From Pseudomonadales bacterium (GTDB lineage Bacteria > Pseudomonadota > Gammaproteobacteria > Pseudomonadales > Azotimanducaceae), in contig WLWP01000001.1 in NCBI GenBank assembly GCA_012103505.1, positions 3,348,001 to 3,412,000 of the forward strand: a stretch of DNA of 64,000 nucleotides, read 5' to 3'. Numbering within the stretch: the first letter of the stretch is position 1; each line of letters begins with the position of its first letter. The notes below the pieces were generated by a model. That model was given only the letters and a program-made list of their open reading frames with translations, had not been told where the DNA came from and did no database searches. Both the position numbers and the translations under genes were made by a program. Shown here one piece after another: positions 18,093 to 27,346 of the stretch.

Positions 18093-18833
18093 ATGATCGA
18101 ACGACAAATTGATATAGAGACCCCTGACGGCATCATGCCGACTTTTGAATTTCACCCTGAGGCCGGTGGACCCTACCCGATCGTGCTCTACCTAATGGAC
18201 GCTCCAAGTATTCGCCCTGCGTTGCGTGACATGGCCTCTCGGCTTGCTAGCGCCGGGTATTACGTGCTCCTACCGTTTCTATATTATCGCAAGACGCCCT
18301 ATCGCGAATTCGGCACGAGCGATGAAGACATGCACCTACGTCGCGAGCTCATGCAAAGCGTCACACGCGAGGGCATGATTCCCGATGCTGAAGCCTTACT
18401 CGCTCACGCAGCCACTTCTGACAAAGCCGACAGCGACGGACCCATCGGAGCGGTCGGATTTTGTATGAGTGGGCCGTTGGTTATGGGATTGGCGCAAACG
18501 ATGCCTGAAAAAGTTGCCGCTATTGCGTCGGTCCATGGCGCCTGGGTGGTAACTGATAAAGATGATTCGCCCCATACTCAGATCGATCAAATCAAAGCCG
18601 AAGTCTATTTCGCCTGGGCGGACGATGATCCCACGGCTACAGCCGAAGAGCGCGAGATCATGGACCAAGCCATGCGTAAATCAGGCATCAACTACAACAT
18701 CGAGTTTATGGCTGGCGCGTTACATGGTTTTGCCCCACCAGGTGGCGAGCGCTATGACCGCACTGCTGCTGAAAGACATTGGGAACAAGTGCACGCACTC
18801 CTACAACGCAACTTAGTGGGTCGGACAATCTAA
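18093..18833 (+). CDS. Dienelactone hydrolase family protein
   Basis: 246 residues, the usual length. The nucleophile elbow is GFCMSGP with Cys124, the hallmark of dienelactone hydrolases rather than the Ser of esterases. FAWADDDPTA carries the expected Asp, and GALHGFAPPG the catalytic His. In aromatic catabolism these enzymes open dienelactones; here the substrate is unknown. Its position directly after a Rieske oxygenase gene suggests it acts on a downstream product of that oxygenase, which is inference. No signal peptide, so cytoplasmic. Confidence 0.9.
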   Translation: MIERQIDIETPDGIMPTFEFHPEAGGPYPIVLYLMDAPSIRPALRDMASRLASAGYYVLLPFLYYRKTPYREFGTSDEDMHLRRELMQSVTREGMIPDAEALLAHAATSDKADSDGPIGAVGFCMSGPLVMGLAQTMPEKVAAIASVHGAWVVTDKDDSPHTQIDQIKAEVYFAWADDDPTATAEEREIMDQAMRKSGINYNIEFMAGALHGFAPPGGERYDRTAAERHWEQVHALLQRNLVGRTI

Positions 18834-18841
18834 ACTGTCCG
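18822..18841 (+). terminator. Hairpin after dienelactone hydrolase gene
   Basis: CGGACA pairs with TGTCCG across an 8-base loop, overlapping the stop codon region. There is no T-run, so intrinsic termination is doubtful; it could be an attenuator or chance. Confidence 0.25.
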
Positions 18842-18894
18842 TTCACTCGAAAGCACGAATACCGTAACGTCACATTTAAACGGGAGAACACTAA

Positions 18895-19449
18895 ATGCTA
18901 GGACGCACACTTTTGCTCTGGTCCATATTCGGCACAATCGCGTTCACTTTGATCGGCACGACTAGTCTTGTTACTACAGCTAACGCAGAAGTTAACAAAG
19001 GGGTTCAAGCACCTGCATGGTCCGGCACCGATTTGGTCAATGGGGAGCGAGTGGACTTTCCATCTGTCCTCAACGGCAAACCTGCCGTTGTGCTCTTCTG
19101 GGCTACATGGTGTTCTTATTGCAAGGCCTTCATGCCTTCCGTTAAAGAAATCCAAGCTGACTACGCCGACCAGGGAGTGCAGATAATCTCGCTCAATGCC
19201 AAAGAGCGAGGGCGTGGTGATCCAAAAGCCTACGTCGCTAGTTTGAAATTCCCAATGGTCGCTGTCGCCGACGCTGATCCGATCGCGGAACTATATAACG
19301 TGAACTTCATCCCCGGACTCATGGTCGTCGACGGTAGTGGTCAACTCACCTATCGTCGCCGTTCAACCGATCTACCGGCAGGTAAGACCGTTGCGGAGCA
19401 ATGGGACGGCGAAGTGCGCGCGGCACTAGACGCCATCATCGAAGGTTAA
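18895..19449 (+). CDS. Exported TlpA/ResA-like thioredoxin-fold protein
   Basis: 184 residues. A hydrophobic leader (about residues 4-30, ending TTANA) points to the periplasm. The redox motif WATWCSYCK has Cys73 and Cys76 in the usual CxxC arrangement, followed by the thioredoxin strand QIISLNAKE and the cis-proline loop NFIPGLMVVDG. TlpA-type proteins reduce or exchange disulfides in exported proteins. A GGGAGAA site precedes the ATG. Monocistronic. Unlike the redoxin near 53 kb, this one carries ordinary cysteines. Confidence 0.88.
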   Translation: MLGRTLLLWSIFGTIAFTLIGTTSLVTTANAEVNKGVQAPAWSGTDLVNGERVDFPSVLNGKPAVVLFWATWCSYCKAFMPSVKEIQADYADQGVQIISLNAKERGRGDPKAYVASLKFPMVAVADADPIAELYNVNFIPGLMVVDGSGQLTYRRRSTDLPAGKTVAEQWDGEVRAALDAIIEG

Positions 19450-19459
19450 CGCTGCTGCG

Positions 19460-20479
19460 TTAAAGTCGTTGCGCTAGCTTTTGATGTAGCTCAAGGAGCT
19501 CTGGAATTGACTCAGCCGGACGACGGCCTAAACCACATTCCGTCGCGATACCAAAATCAGCACAGAACTTCTTAGCCGCCTCTATCCGGGCTATCCCACC
19601 CGCTTCGCCATCAGACGCGTGAATCAATCCTAAATAGAGTTTCGTTGCCGTATCTAGGGTTAGTTCGCTAAGTGGCTGGAAGTAACTATCATCAGAACGA
19701 TTTCTGGGTACGGGCATGTGGATCCAATCGATCGATCTGGTCAGCGCAGCACTAACAGCGTTCGCGATTGCAACCAGCTTACTCATATCGTTGGGCTCAA
19801 CGAAGTGCTGATGCCCTGCATCGCCATAACAAAGGTGATAACCCAACTCGACTTTGGCGGGTATGGCCTCACCAAGTCGCACAAGACGTTCCGTTATCTG
19901 TCGACTTGGATCGGTCAGATATGTAGGAAACACGCCTTCAAGCACACCAAACTCGATAGCGGTGTCCCACTGAATTGCGAGCTCGTTGTCAGGAATCGCA
20001 CCGATTAGTTCTCCTACCTCTCGCAACAGTGCCGCTTCGTAAATCTCTTCTAGCACAACCCGGTCTTTGGGCTGCACGTACAGATGGACCGGCGCTAGGG
20101 GCGTTGGTAGACACACCTGGAAACGGCTCCCTGCGGCCACAACCCCTTGGGATTTTAACTCAGTAAACTCGGCGTAGGATGCAAGAGCGGCGTCTCTATA
20201 GCCGAGATTCGTAATCTCTACCTCCGCGTCAGATCCGGCGAGACCCACAAGTCCTGTCGTCCCATAATCGTGGTCTTCTGCAGCAACCGACACTAGACCT
20301 TTGCTCGCGGCAAGTTTTGGTAACTGCCAGCCGATCCAGTTCGTCCGATCACCTGTTTCACCGTCAGGATACCGACAAATGTGTTGGTCAAGACGTTCCG
20401 CCGAACGTCTAAAGACTTCGGTCGCGCTGGCAAGTGGCACGCTACCGACAAGATGAACGTCAGAATTAGACTTAGGCAA
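19460..20479 (-). CDS. MetE/UROD-like TIM-barrel protein of unknown function
   Basis: 339 residues starting at TTG; no better ATG is available in frame near the natural N-terminus (DVHLVGSVPLAS). Features recall cobalamin-independent methionine-synthase-like barrels: the N-terminal HLVGSVP strand, GYHLCYGDAGHQH, and the C-terminal ATECGLGRRP, the place where MetE carries zinc ligands. A full MetE zinc set cannot be confirmed, and it lacks the MetE N-terminal domain, so methyl transfer or lyase activity on a small molecule is only a guess. It lies 59 bases downstream of the exported protein gene on the same strand, likely the same transcript. Confidence 0.6.
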   Translation of the reverse strand: MPKSNSDVHLVGSVPLASATEVFRRSAERLDQHICRYPDGETGDRTNWIGWQLPKLAASKGLVSVAAEDHDYGTTGLVGLAGSDAEVEITNLGYRDAALASYAEFTELKSQGVVAAGSRFQVCLPTPLAPVHLYVQPKDRVVLEEIYEAALLREVGELIGAIPDNELAIQWDTAIEFGVLEGVFPTYLTDPSRQITERLVRLGEAIPAKVELGYHLCYGDAGHQHFVEPNDMSKLVAIANAVSAALTRSIDWIHMPVPRNRSDDSYFQPLSELTLDTATKLYLGLIHASDGEAGGIARIEAAKKFCADFGIATECGLGRRPAESIPELLELHQKLAQRL

Positions 20480-20538
20480 CTTCGTAAACTCGCATGCTAT
20501 TGATAAACGGGTCGCGCACCGCTATGGCTTGCGCCGCA

Positions 20539-21588
20539 CTATTCCCCTGCCCCTGCTCGAGGTCCGTCATATTCAGATTCCAGTATCCGTGCACCACGAA
20601 GGATGTTACCCATCGCATAGTTACCTTCGTGACAGGCATATTCATAAACCTTGTCGGTACTCGATTTCCAAACGAACGCACCACTCCACGGTGCTTTCCA
20701 GATCGTCGGATCAGTTACCGTAAAGTCATAGTGGAGATTGCCATCCTCCAGCCTAGAGAATTTCTCGACCAGGTGCAGGTTTTCATCACCGCCGTAGAGG
20801 CCTGTTCTTTCTTTGAAGTTAGTCGTTTCGACAACCAAGGTGTCGCCTTCCCACCAACCGATGGAATCACCCAGCCACTTGCGATTACTGTCTGGTGCGT
20901 GTTTAGAGTCAATCCGAATCACCCGCGCATCGTGCACCATCTCCAACAATATCATTACGTGATCTTCAGTTTGAATGATGCGCTTAAAGTTATTGTAGAG
21001 ACCGGGCAAACTTGGGGGGCCTGCGCTAAATCCGAGAAGACAGCGTTCGGCCAACGCCAAAGTCTCTGGACCATCGAAAGGTCCGTTACCTGTTTTTGCG
21101 AGCCAGGATGCGGAGCCATCATTCTGATAAGCAAAAGAGGCAAAGTTTGCTGCCATTGCAGCTTGACCCTTTGGGGTCATCGCTGGACGCCGTCCATTTG
21201 GCGGATCGTAAACGATGGAAGTTCGAAATTGGCCATTCACTTCAGAAACAAAACTACCTGGATCTACCCAAAATGCGTTGTAGCCACCGACACCACCTGC
21301 GCCTGAGCCATTGTTACCATCACCACCTTGAACGGGCGCTTCGCGGTTGGGATCACTTTCTTGATTAGCTGCCGCAAGGCCACTCTTGGTGCGTTCAACG
21401 ATCGCGGCCGCCTCTTCGGAAGACATGAACTGTTTATCACCAAATTCCTTTGGTCGATCTACCGGTGTTAACGTGCCACTATCGTAAAATCCGGATAAGT
21501 CAGGCTTTCCGCTACTCGTCCGCTTGATCTCCGCGCTGGCTGAACCTAGCAAAAAGATTCCTACCAGCGTCATCACTAAATATCTCAT
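20539..21588 (-). CDS. Conserved exported protein of unknown function
   Basis: 349 residues with a signal peptide (MRYLVMTLVGIFLLGSASA). The sequence IKRTSSGKPDLSGFYDSGTLTPVDRP, the RCLLGFSAGPPSLPGLYNN block and GDSIGWWEGDTLVVETTNFKE match a family abundant in marine gammaproteobacteria and Acidobacteria that has no assigned function as far as I recall. The SIGWWEGDTLVV segment suggests a beta-barrel or lipocalin-like fold; that is inference. Probably periplasmic. It is divergent from the thiolase-like gene across about 100 bases. Confidence 0.7.
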   Translation of the reverse strand: MRYLVMTLVGIFLLGSASAEIKRTSSGKPDLSGFYDSGTLTPVDRPKEFGDKQFMSSEEAAAIVERTKSGLAAANQESDPNREAPVQGGDGNNGSGAGGVGGYNAFWVDPGSFVSEVNGQFRTSIVYDPPNGRRPAMTPKGQAAMAANFASFAYQNDGSASWLAKTGNGPFDGPETLALAERCLLGFSAGPPSLPGLYNNFKRIIQTEDHVMILLEMVHDARVIRIDSKHAPDSNRKWLGDSIGWWEGDTLVVETTNFKERTGLYGGDENLHLVEKFSRLEDGNLHYDFTVTDPTIWKAPWSGAFVWKSSTDKVYEYACHEGNYAMGNILRGARILESEYDGPRAGAGE

Positions 21589-21659
21589 GGATACCCCTCT
21601 CTCTCTTTTATCCAGTCATCACCAAATCATCGTGAAACGAAGGATACCGCCTTTTACAT

Positions 21660-21665
21660 TATAAT
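21660..21665 (+). promoter_or_regulatory. Candidate sigma-70 -10 box (TATAAT)
   Basis: A consensus TATAAT lies 24 bases before the thiolase-like ATG, followed by GGGGAG as ribosome site. The hexamer 17 bases upstream is a poor -35, so this is tentative. Confidence 0.35.
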
Positions 21666-21689
21666 GGCGCCACGTTAGGGGAGAATTAC

Positions 21690-23177
21690 ATGAGTCAGGT
21701 CCACGCTTTTATCCTAGGCCACGCGCAGCAGAGCTATCACGACGTCGAATCGGTTGATCATCCGCTGATTCTGATGCAGTCGATCGCGAGAAAGGCACTC
21801 ACCGAGGCTGGCATACAACCTGAGCAGCTCGACACCATCGCGTGCGTTGACCCCTTCTCATGGACTTACGCAGATTTAGGTCAGACCCTGGCCAACGACC
21901 TTGGCTGTCGCGCGGAAATCCGCGACATTTGGCTTCCTGCGGGTGGCACAACGCCACAAGACCTCCTGCATCAAATCACTGCCTCAATGGCAGCTGAAGA
22001 AATGGACGTTGCACTCATCGTTGGCGCTGAAGCAATGCGTACTCGCCGTAAGGCGACCCGCGCAGGTGAACAGCTACCGTGGCCTCCAAGAGACAAAAGT
22101 GTCAGCCCAACCCGGGGGCAAAAACCTTTTTCGTCCGAATGGGAAGCCAAGCATGGCTTACGCCTACCTATCCAATCGTTCCCTATACACGAAAACGCAA
22201 TTCGTCACGCGCACGGGCGAACAGCCAACGAACAGGTTCAGGTTGCCGCTTCTCTCCTTCATAAAAATGCACTGGTCGCAGCAGACAATGAACACGCGTG
22301 GTTTCAAGATGCGCCCTCTGTCGAACTCATTGGCTCCGTTACGGAAGAGAATCGCCTTATCTCTTATCCATACACGAAGCGTATGAACGCCATCATGGAC
22401 GTCGATCAAGCAGCAGCAATCGTAGTGGTCTCCGAGCGCGTGATCGATCAGCTAGGCAACCGTGACAGCGCAGCAGCAATTCTCGGCGGCGCCGGGGCGG
22501 AAGAAATCTGGAATCCAATCGAGCGCCGTTCACTCTCGACTTGCAAGGCTATGGAAGTCGCGTTCAACGCCGCACTTGCCTCAGCAGGTCTAGAGGCTGC
22601 GGACATCGACGCATTTGACTTCTACAGCTGTTTCCCCAGTCCGATACAGATGGCCCTCGACGCCCTCAACATTCCTGTGCAGGACCCTCGATCCTTTTCG
22701 CTCACGGGCGGTCTCGCCTATGCAGGTGGTCCGGGTAACAACTACGTGATGCATTCACTAGCCACCGCGGTAGAAAAGTTGAAAGCAATCCCAGAGCAGA
22801 CGCTCATGGTAACTGGCGTCGGTATGGCGAATACCAAACACGCGGCGACCCTCCTCACGAGCGGCGCCAACATCCCTGAAAGCACAACGGGTGAAACTGA
22901 GTATCGAGTCGCGACTGGTGAAACGCCCTTGGCGGTTGCCGAAAAATCTGCAGGTCCTGCTGCAATCACCAGCTATACCATCGAATACGATCGCAGCGGG
23001 CAACCAACGAATGTGATCTATCTCTTGGACCTAGCCGAAGGCGCTAGGGCCATAGCCAATGCCCGCGATCCAATCAAAGCTGCAACCGAACTGTTGGTTG
23101 CAGATCCAATCGGCGCGGGTGGTCAGTTGGAATGGGACGCTGAGGCAGATCGTCAATTTTTTACGCTCGGCATCTAG
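21690..23177 (+). CDS. Thiolase-superfamily protein lacking the usual nucleophilic Cys
   Basis: 495 residues with the two-half thiolase fold: ALTEAGIQPEQLDTIACVD, the central ASAGLEAADIDAFDFYSCFPSPIQMA, and the C-terminal GGLAYAGGPGNNYVMHSLATAVEKL resembling the catalytic His-containing GGHPxGxSG region. In ordinary thiolases the first-half nucleophile is a Cys after a short strand; here that segment reads LPAGGTTPQDLLHQ without Cys. The protein belongs to the acetyl-CoA acetyltransferase-like branch seen with Rieske and CoA-transferase genes in environmental bacteria. It may act in acyl-CoA cleavage with a noncanonical residue. Cytoplasmic, monocistronic. Confidence 0.78.
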   Translation: MSQVHAFILGHAQQSYHDVESVDHPLILMQSIARKALTEAGIQPEQLDTIACVDPFSWTYADLGQTLANDLGCRAEIRDIWLPAGGTTPQDLLHQITASMAAEEMDVALIVGAEAMRTRRKATRAGEQLPWPPRDKSVSPTRGQKPFSSEWEAKHGLRLPIQSFPIHENAIRHAHGRTANEQVQVAASLLHKNALVAADNEHAWFQDAPSVELIGSVTEENRLISYPYTKRMNAIMDVDQAAAIVVVSERVIDQLGNRDSAAAILGGAGAEEIWNPIERRSLSTCKAMEVAFNAALASAGLEAADIDAFDFYSCFPSPIQMALDALNIPVQDPRSFSLTGGLAYAGGPGNNYVMHSLATAVEKLKAIPEQTLMVTGVGMANTKHAATLLTSGANIPESTTGETEYRVATGETPLAVAEKSAGPAAITSYTIEYDRSGQPTNVIYLLDLAEGARAIANARDPIKAATELLVADPIGAGGQLEWDAEADRQFFTLGI

Positions 23178-23214
23178 CCGCGCAACGCCTGACCTGCCAA
23201 GTCCGTAGCGGTCG

Positions 23215-23985
23215 TTACTTCGGCTGCATCCGAATACCGCCATCCATGCGGATGGTTTCACCGTTCATGTAATCATTCTCGATGAGCATCTGAGCGACTT
23301 TGGCAATTTCCGTTGCTTCACCAAGTCTCTTCGGAAACAGCACTGTTGACGCCAATGATTCACGCGCAGGCTCCGGCAAACCTTGCAACATAGGCGTGTT
23401 GATCAATCCAGGTGCAATCGTATTGACTCGAATTCCCATACTCGCAAAGTCTCGGGCAATCGGTAGCGTCATGCCGACCACACCGGCTTTCGATGCGCTA
23501 TAGGCTGCCTGTCCGATTTGGCCATCAAACGCAGCAACGGATGCTGTATTGATAATCACACCACGGCAGCCATCGGCTGTAACGGGATCGTGCTTGAGCA
23601 TGACTTCGGCAGCTAAGCGAATGACGTTAAACGTTCCTATTAGATTGACATCAATGACTCGCTGAAACCAATCAAGAGGGAGTGGACCATCGCGTCCTAC
23701 TGTTCTACCAGGAGTGCCGACACCAGCATAGTTACAGGTGATGTGAACGGCCCCATACGTTTCGACAACGGCCGCCAAAGCAGCTGAAACCGATGCTTCA
23801 TCAGTGACGTTAACGTTGTGATAGCTGACGCCATCGCCAAGTTCATTCGCTACTTGCTGACCTAACTCATCGTTCATATCGAAGATGGCGATCTTTGCAC
23901 CTTGACTATGTAACAGCTCGCTCGTGGCGCGCCCTAAACCCGACGCGCCACCCGTGATAACCGCGACCTTGCCTGCTATGTCCAT
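23215..23985 (-). CDS. Short-chain dehydrogenase/reductase
   Basis: 256 residues, classical SDR. The cofactor motif TGGASGLG (residues 11-18), Asp36 after the second strand (favouring NAD), NYAG (residues 85-88), and the catalytic Ser149, Tyr162 and Lys166 in YSASK are all present. The sequence is close to the 3-hydroxyacyl-CoA dehydrogenase type-2 / HSD17B10-like group, compatible with beta-oxidation or steroid/alcohol oxidation. Convergent with the thiolase-like gene, 37 bases from its stop, so the two may serve the same pathway although they are on opposite strands. Confidence 0.9.
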   Translation of the reverse strand: MDIAGKVAVITGGASGLGRATSELLHSQGAKIAIFDMNDELGQQVANELGDGVSYHNVNVTDEASVSAALAAVVETYGAVHITCNYAGVGTPGRTVGRDGPLPLDWFQRVIDVNLIGTFNVIRLAAEVMLKHDPVTADGCRGVIINTASVAAFDGQIGQAAYSASKAGVVGMTLPIARDFASMGIRVNTIAPGLINTPMLQGLPEPARESLASTVLFPKRLGEATEIAKVAQMLIENDYMNGETIRMDGGIRMQPK

Positions 23986-24099
23986 TCTTTCCTCTGTCTT
24001 ATCTGTAGTTGTGTTTTAAATTCTTGTTCAAGCTGAACAGTTAAGGGCGGCGAGTATAGAGGAAACCCAATATACTTCCGAGGCACTTTGGAGATAACA

Positions 24100-24975
24100 A
24101 TGCGTCGATTTCTGACGACTCTAACAGCCGTTCTTATCACTCTTTGGCTGCCCGTCACCCTTGCGGCCGAAGCAATTCCACTCTATGAAATCCCGCCTGA
24201 CACAGACCAATGGACTGGGCCAGAACACGCGTACTTTTCAGAGATTTTTCGCACAGACGTTGTTACAAACGTCTCTACGCCGACGATCACAGCCTTCCTT
24301 CCTCCAGCGGCTGACGCTAACGGTATTGGCGTCGTGATCGCCCCCGGCGGCGGTTTCCACGCACTGTCGATCAATAGCGAAGGTAACGACGTGGCCAAGT
24401 GGTTAAACGATCGAGGGGTGGCAGCTTTCGTCCTGCGCTATCGCTTAGTGCCATCCGGGGAGGACGGCGTAGAAGAAATGATCTCGAAATCCCAAGAAGA
24501 ATCTTTCAAGGCGATGAGCCAAATCGTCCCGCTTGCAGGTGCCGACGGTTTGCGCGCAATGGCTCTTGTCCGCAAGCGAGCTACAACTTTCAATGTCGAT
24601 CCTAATCGCATTGGTTTTATGGGTTTTTCGGCAGGTGGCGCGGTTACGGTCCACGTCGCCTACCACAGCGATAGCCAATCGAGACCAGCATTCGTAGCGC
24701 CAATCTATACAGCGAACCGCTGGCTCGCTGACACCGCACTGCCCAATACGGTCCCACCTGCGTTTATCGTCGCGGCCACAGATGACCAACTCGGCCTCGC
24801 AATCGATAGCGTCAATCTATACACCCAGTGGTTGCACGCTAAGGTACCTGCCGAACTGCACATGTATTCCTATGGTGGTCACGGCTTTGGCATGCGCAAA
24901 CAGAATTTGCCATCAGATTCCTGGATCGAGCGATTTGGCGATTGGCTCGATAACTGGGCCACCAAGAATCCCTAA
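24100..24975 (+). CDS. Exported alpha/beta-hydrolase (esterase/acetyl-xylan-esterase-like)
   Basis: About 291 residues from the ATG at 24100, with GGAG six bases upstream; four extra in-frame codons from 24088 are disregarded. The signal peptide is residues 1-22 (ending TLAA). The oxyanion region VVIAPGGGFHAL and the nucleophile elbow GFMGFSAGGA identify an alpha/beta-hydrolase of the BD-FAE / esterase type; YSYGGHGFGM holds the catalytic His. Likely a periplasmic esterase for acylated sugars or small esters. Convergent with another hydrolase gene nine bases away. Confidence 0.85.
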   Translation: MRRFLTTLTAVLITLWLPVTLAAEAIPLYEIPPDTDQWTGPEHAYFSEIFRTDVVTNVSTPTITAFLPPAADANGIGVVIAPGGGFHALSINSEGNDVAKWLNDRGVAAFVLRYRLVPSGEDGVEEMISKSQEESFKAMSQIVPLAGADGLRAMALVRKRATTFNVDPNRIGFMGFSAGGAVTVHVAYHSDSQSRPAFVAPIYTANRWLADTALPNTVPPAFIVAATDDQLGLAIDSVNLYTQWLHAKVPAELHMYSYGGHGFGMRKQNLPSDSWIERFGDWLDNWATKNP

Positions 24976-24983
24976 ACCGTCAC

Positions 24984-25949
24984 TTAGGCAAAACAAGCAC
25001 GCCAAAATTCCATCATGTCCACATGAAATTGATCGGCAAAGTCAGACGACGTGCCGAGGCGTGCACCTCGATTGCCGTATCCCGCTTTGATGCCATAGAG
25101 CATGAGCTCTCTTTCTTGGGTCTCGATCGCACAAGGTCCTGTCACCGGATGGATGCAAGTACCATCGTCCTCGATATAGATCGTTGGCGCACCCGGAGCA
25201 ACCGAAGCCTCTGCAATCATTTCAACTGGAGTTGCCCTGTCAAAGCTATGATGCGCACCAGCAAAAATCCGCCAGCTGGTTTCACAGCCAGACAATCTCA
25301 GCGCCTGCATGTGTCCCTGAACTTGTTGGGGTGAACACCACTCATCTTGATCACCCACGACAGAACGAACTTTAGTGTCACCAACATCAGGGTTGAGAAA
25401 TTGCTGTCCTGACCAAGGGTAAGCTGCGTAAGCACCTGCCATGCGACCTTCAAAATTAGAGAATTTCAGCATGGAAGCCGCAGACAGAATAGCTGAGCCA
25501 CCACGACTATGTCCTTGAGTACCGATTCGCGCTGGGTCCACTCTGTCATTCCGTGAGAGCGCCTCGACCGTTGCAAGGACATCCCAAGCACTCGCGGCAA
25601 AAGAAAACTGGGCTTGATTGGCCACAGTGCTCGATACCTCCCGAGCCCCAAAGGGATCAAGCAGGCATGTTGCAAACCCTGCGTCCGTGAATAGCTTCGC
25701 TTTGTGCACATGCGAAGGTGCAATCCCCATGCTGCCAGGAACCACAACGACAATTGGTGGCTTTTCGCCATCTCTTAACAAGTCGTCAGACGGATAGAAA
25801 TTCTGGGCGTATATTTCAGTCACTGGGACGCTTTCTGGCTGTGATATGGCTTGGTAGAAGGTCTCTGGATTAGCCGTGCTAACCGTCCACATTTCGCCTC
25901 GGATGCCGTTGTCTAGCGTCAACTCGCCTTCATGCAGATAGTCAGCCAT
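24984..25949 (-). CDS. Alpha/beta-hydrolase, dienelactone-hydrolase-like
   Basis: 321 residues, no signal peptide. The nucleophile elbow GTQGHSRGGS carries Ser, VVVVPGSMGIAPSHVHKAK is the oxyanion-hole strand, and FAGAHHSFDR holds the probable catalytic His. The architecture with LLDPFGAREVSS after the oxyanion strand resembles dienelactone-hydrolase-like serine hydrolases. The C-terminal part has a CIHPVTGPCAIE insertion with two Cys, role unknown. Substrate unknown. It stands alone between the exported esterase and the DUF1501 gene. Confidence 0.82.
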   Translation of the reverse strand: MADYLHEGELTLDNGIRGEMWTVSTANPETFYQAISQPESVPVTEIYAQNFYPSDDLLRDGEKPPIVVVVPGSMGIAPSHVHKAKLFTDAGFATCLLDPFGAREVSSTVANQAQFSFAASAWDVLATVEALSRNDRVDPARIGTQGHSRGGSAILSAASMLKFSNFEGRMAGAYAAYPWSGQQFLNPDVGDTKVRSVVGDQDEWCSPQQVQGHMQALRLSGCETSWRIFAGAHHSFDRATPVEMIAEASVAPGAPTIYIEDDGTCIHPVTGPCAIETQERELMLYGIKAGYGNRGARLGTSSDFADQFHVDMMEFWRACFA

Positions 25950-25987
25950 TACAGGTCCCCAAAATCACTATTGTGACCCGTATCATC

Positions 25988-27346
25988 TCAAGCGAACAAC
26001 CCCAATGGACTCCCGCCACCACTGGTATCGTAAAAGCGACCGATGTTCGGAAGGACGGTACTCAGTTCTTCTGGTGCCACGCCGAACCAAAGTGCTAGGT
26101 CACCATACAATTCATCCGTACTCATCGTGGGTAAGAACCTACCACGGCCTAAGTCGAGATCAGTTCCCAAGGCAAGGCTCGGATAGTCACCAAATATTTG
26201 CCCGCCGTTTACACCGCCGCCCATCACAAATTGATTGCCACCCCAGCCGTGATCAGAGCCACGTCCGTTTGAGGTTAGCGTTCGGCCGAAATCAGAAATC
26301 GAGAACGTGGTGACTTGATCGAGTACGCCCAGTTCCGTAAGCGCTGCATGGAATTCAGCAAGACCTTGGCTTATGCCAGGCAACATACGGGCTTGGTTAT
26401 CAAGCACTTCATCGTGGTGATCCCAGCCGCCGACCGTCACAAAGAACGTCTGTCGCTCAACCCCAAGAGCACCACGCACGGATATCACGTTCGCGATTTG
26501 CCGCATCGCCGTTGAAAAGTCTGTATCCGAAAAAGCCGTGCTCAAAGGCGGCGCGCCGGTTAACGCGCTACTCAACTCAGCACCCGAATCTATGGCATCT
26601 CGAAGTCCGTTCGCGTAGGTAGAACGAAAAGGATCGCCATAATCAATCGCCAACAAATTGTCGATGATAGGCACCAACGTCTCAGAGCCATCCCCATAAC
26701 CAGCAACGGTACGTACGCCCTCGCCAGGATCCATCACATAACCCGTGATTTGTTCGCCGGTTTGAAAGAGGCTCGTGCCTGACATGGAAATATTCATCGA
26801 AACAGGTCCTGTTGCGATGCGTGGTTCCAGAATATCGGCAACGCGTCCGGCGAATCCGGTGTTGACGCGGCTCCCCGCCGTCGCAGTCTGCCAAACCGCT
26901 ATTTGGTCAGAATGCGAGAAAAGACCTAAGGGCAACTCGACCGTGCCAGCATCATATGCCGCACGCGATGTTGGTTCAGCTAATGGACCAATGTTTGCGA
27001 GAAAGGCAAGATCGCCCGAATCGAATAGGCTTTGTACCTCAGACATCCCTGGGTGCACAGCAAACTCAGCACCTGCACCGCCAACAAAACTCAACGGCAG
27101 CAAGTCCTCCTGCGGTAACGCAAGGTCCGACCGCGTGGTCGCATACTCGGTGTATCGGTCATCATCGTAAGGGGTCAAAATATTGAACGAATCAGCACCA
27201 CCCGCCAAGAGAATGCAGACCATCGCACAGTAGTCACCACCAGGCGCGGCGTGGGCAACTCGCGCAAACGTGCTGAGTTGTGTTGAACCCGCCAGAGCGA
27301 TACCTGCATGCCCCAAAAACCGCCGTCTATTCATGGAGAGTTTCAT
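25988..27346 (-). CDS. DUF1501 protein with Tat signal
   Basis: 452 residues. The N-terminus MNRRRFLGHAG followed by a hydrophobic stretch ending HAAP is a twin-arginine export signal, so the protein is folded before export to the periplasm. The body matches DUF1501, alkaline-phosphatase/sulfatase-superfamily-like proteins: MVCILLAGGADSFNILTPYD, FLANIGPLAEP, TFSISDFGRTLTSNGRGSDHGWGGNQFVMGGGV. The Asp and His residues of SDFGRT and SDHGWG are candidate metal ligands. It overlaps the DUF1800 gene by four bases (ATGA); the DUF1800-DUF1501 pair is widely conserved in bacteria, function unestablished. Last gene of the sigma-factor operon. Confidence 0.9.
   Translation of the reverse strand: MKLSMNRRRFLGHAGIALAGSTQLSTFARVAHAAPGGDYCAMVCILLAGGADSFNILTPYDDDRYTEYATTRSDLALPQEDLLPLSFVGGAGAEFAVHPGMSEVQSLFDSGDLAFLANIGPLAEPTSRAAYDAGTVELPLGLFSHSDQIAVWQTATAGSRVNTGFAGRVADILEPRIATGPVSMNISMSGTSLFQTGEQITGYVMDPGEGVRTVAGYGDGSETLVPIIDNLLAIDYGDPFRSTYANGLRDAIDSGAELSSALTGAPPLSTAFSDTDFSTAMRQIANVISVRGALGVERQTFFVTVGGWDHHDEVLDNQARMLPGISQGLAEFHAALTELGVLDQVTTFSISDFGRTLTSNGRGSDHGWGGNQFVMGGGVNGGQIFGDYPSLALGTDLDLGRGRFLPTMSTDELYGDLALWFGVAPEELSTVLPNIGRFYDTSGGGSPLGLFA

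Noticed and set aside
20494..21306. A 270-codon open frame on the plus strand opposite the exported protein gene.
   Set aside because: It is antisense to a gene with signal peptide and family match, its translation is low-complexity and Cys/Arg-rich without recognisable motifs, and it lacks a ribosome site.
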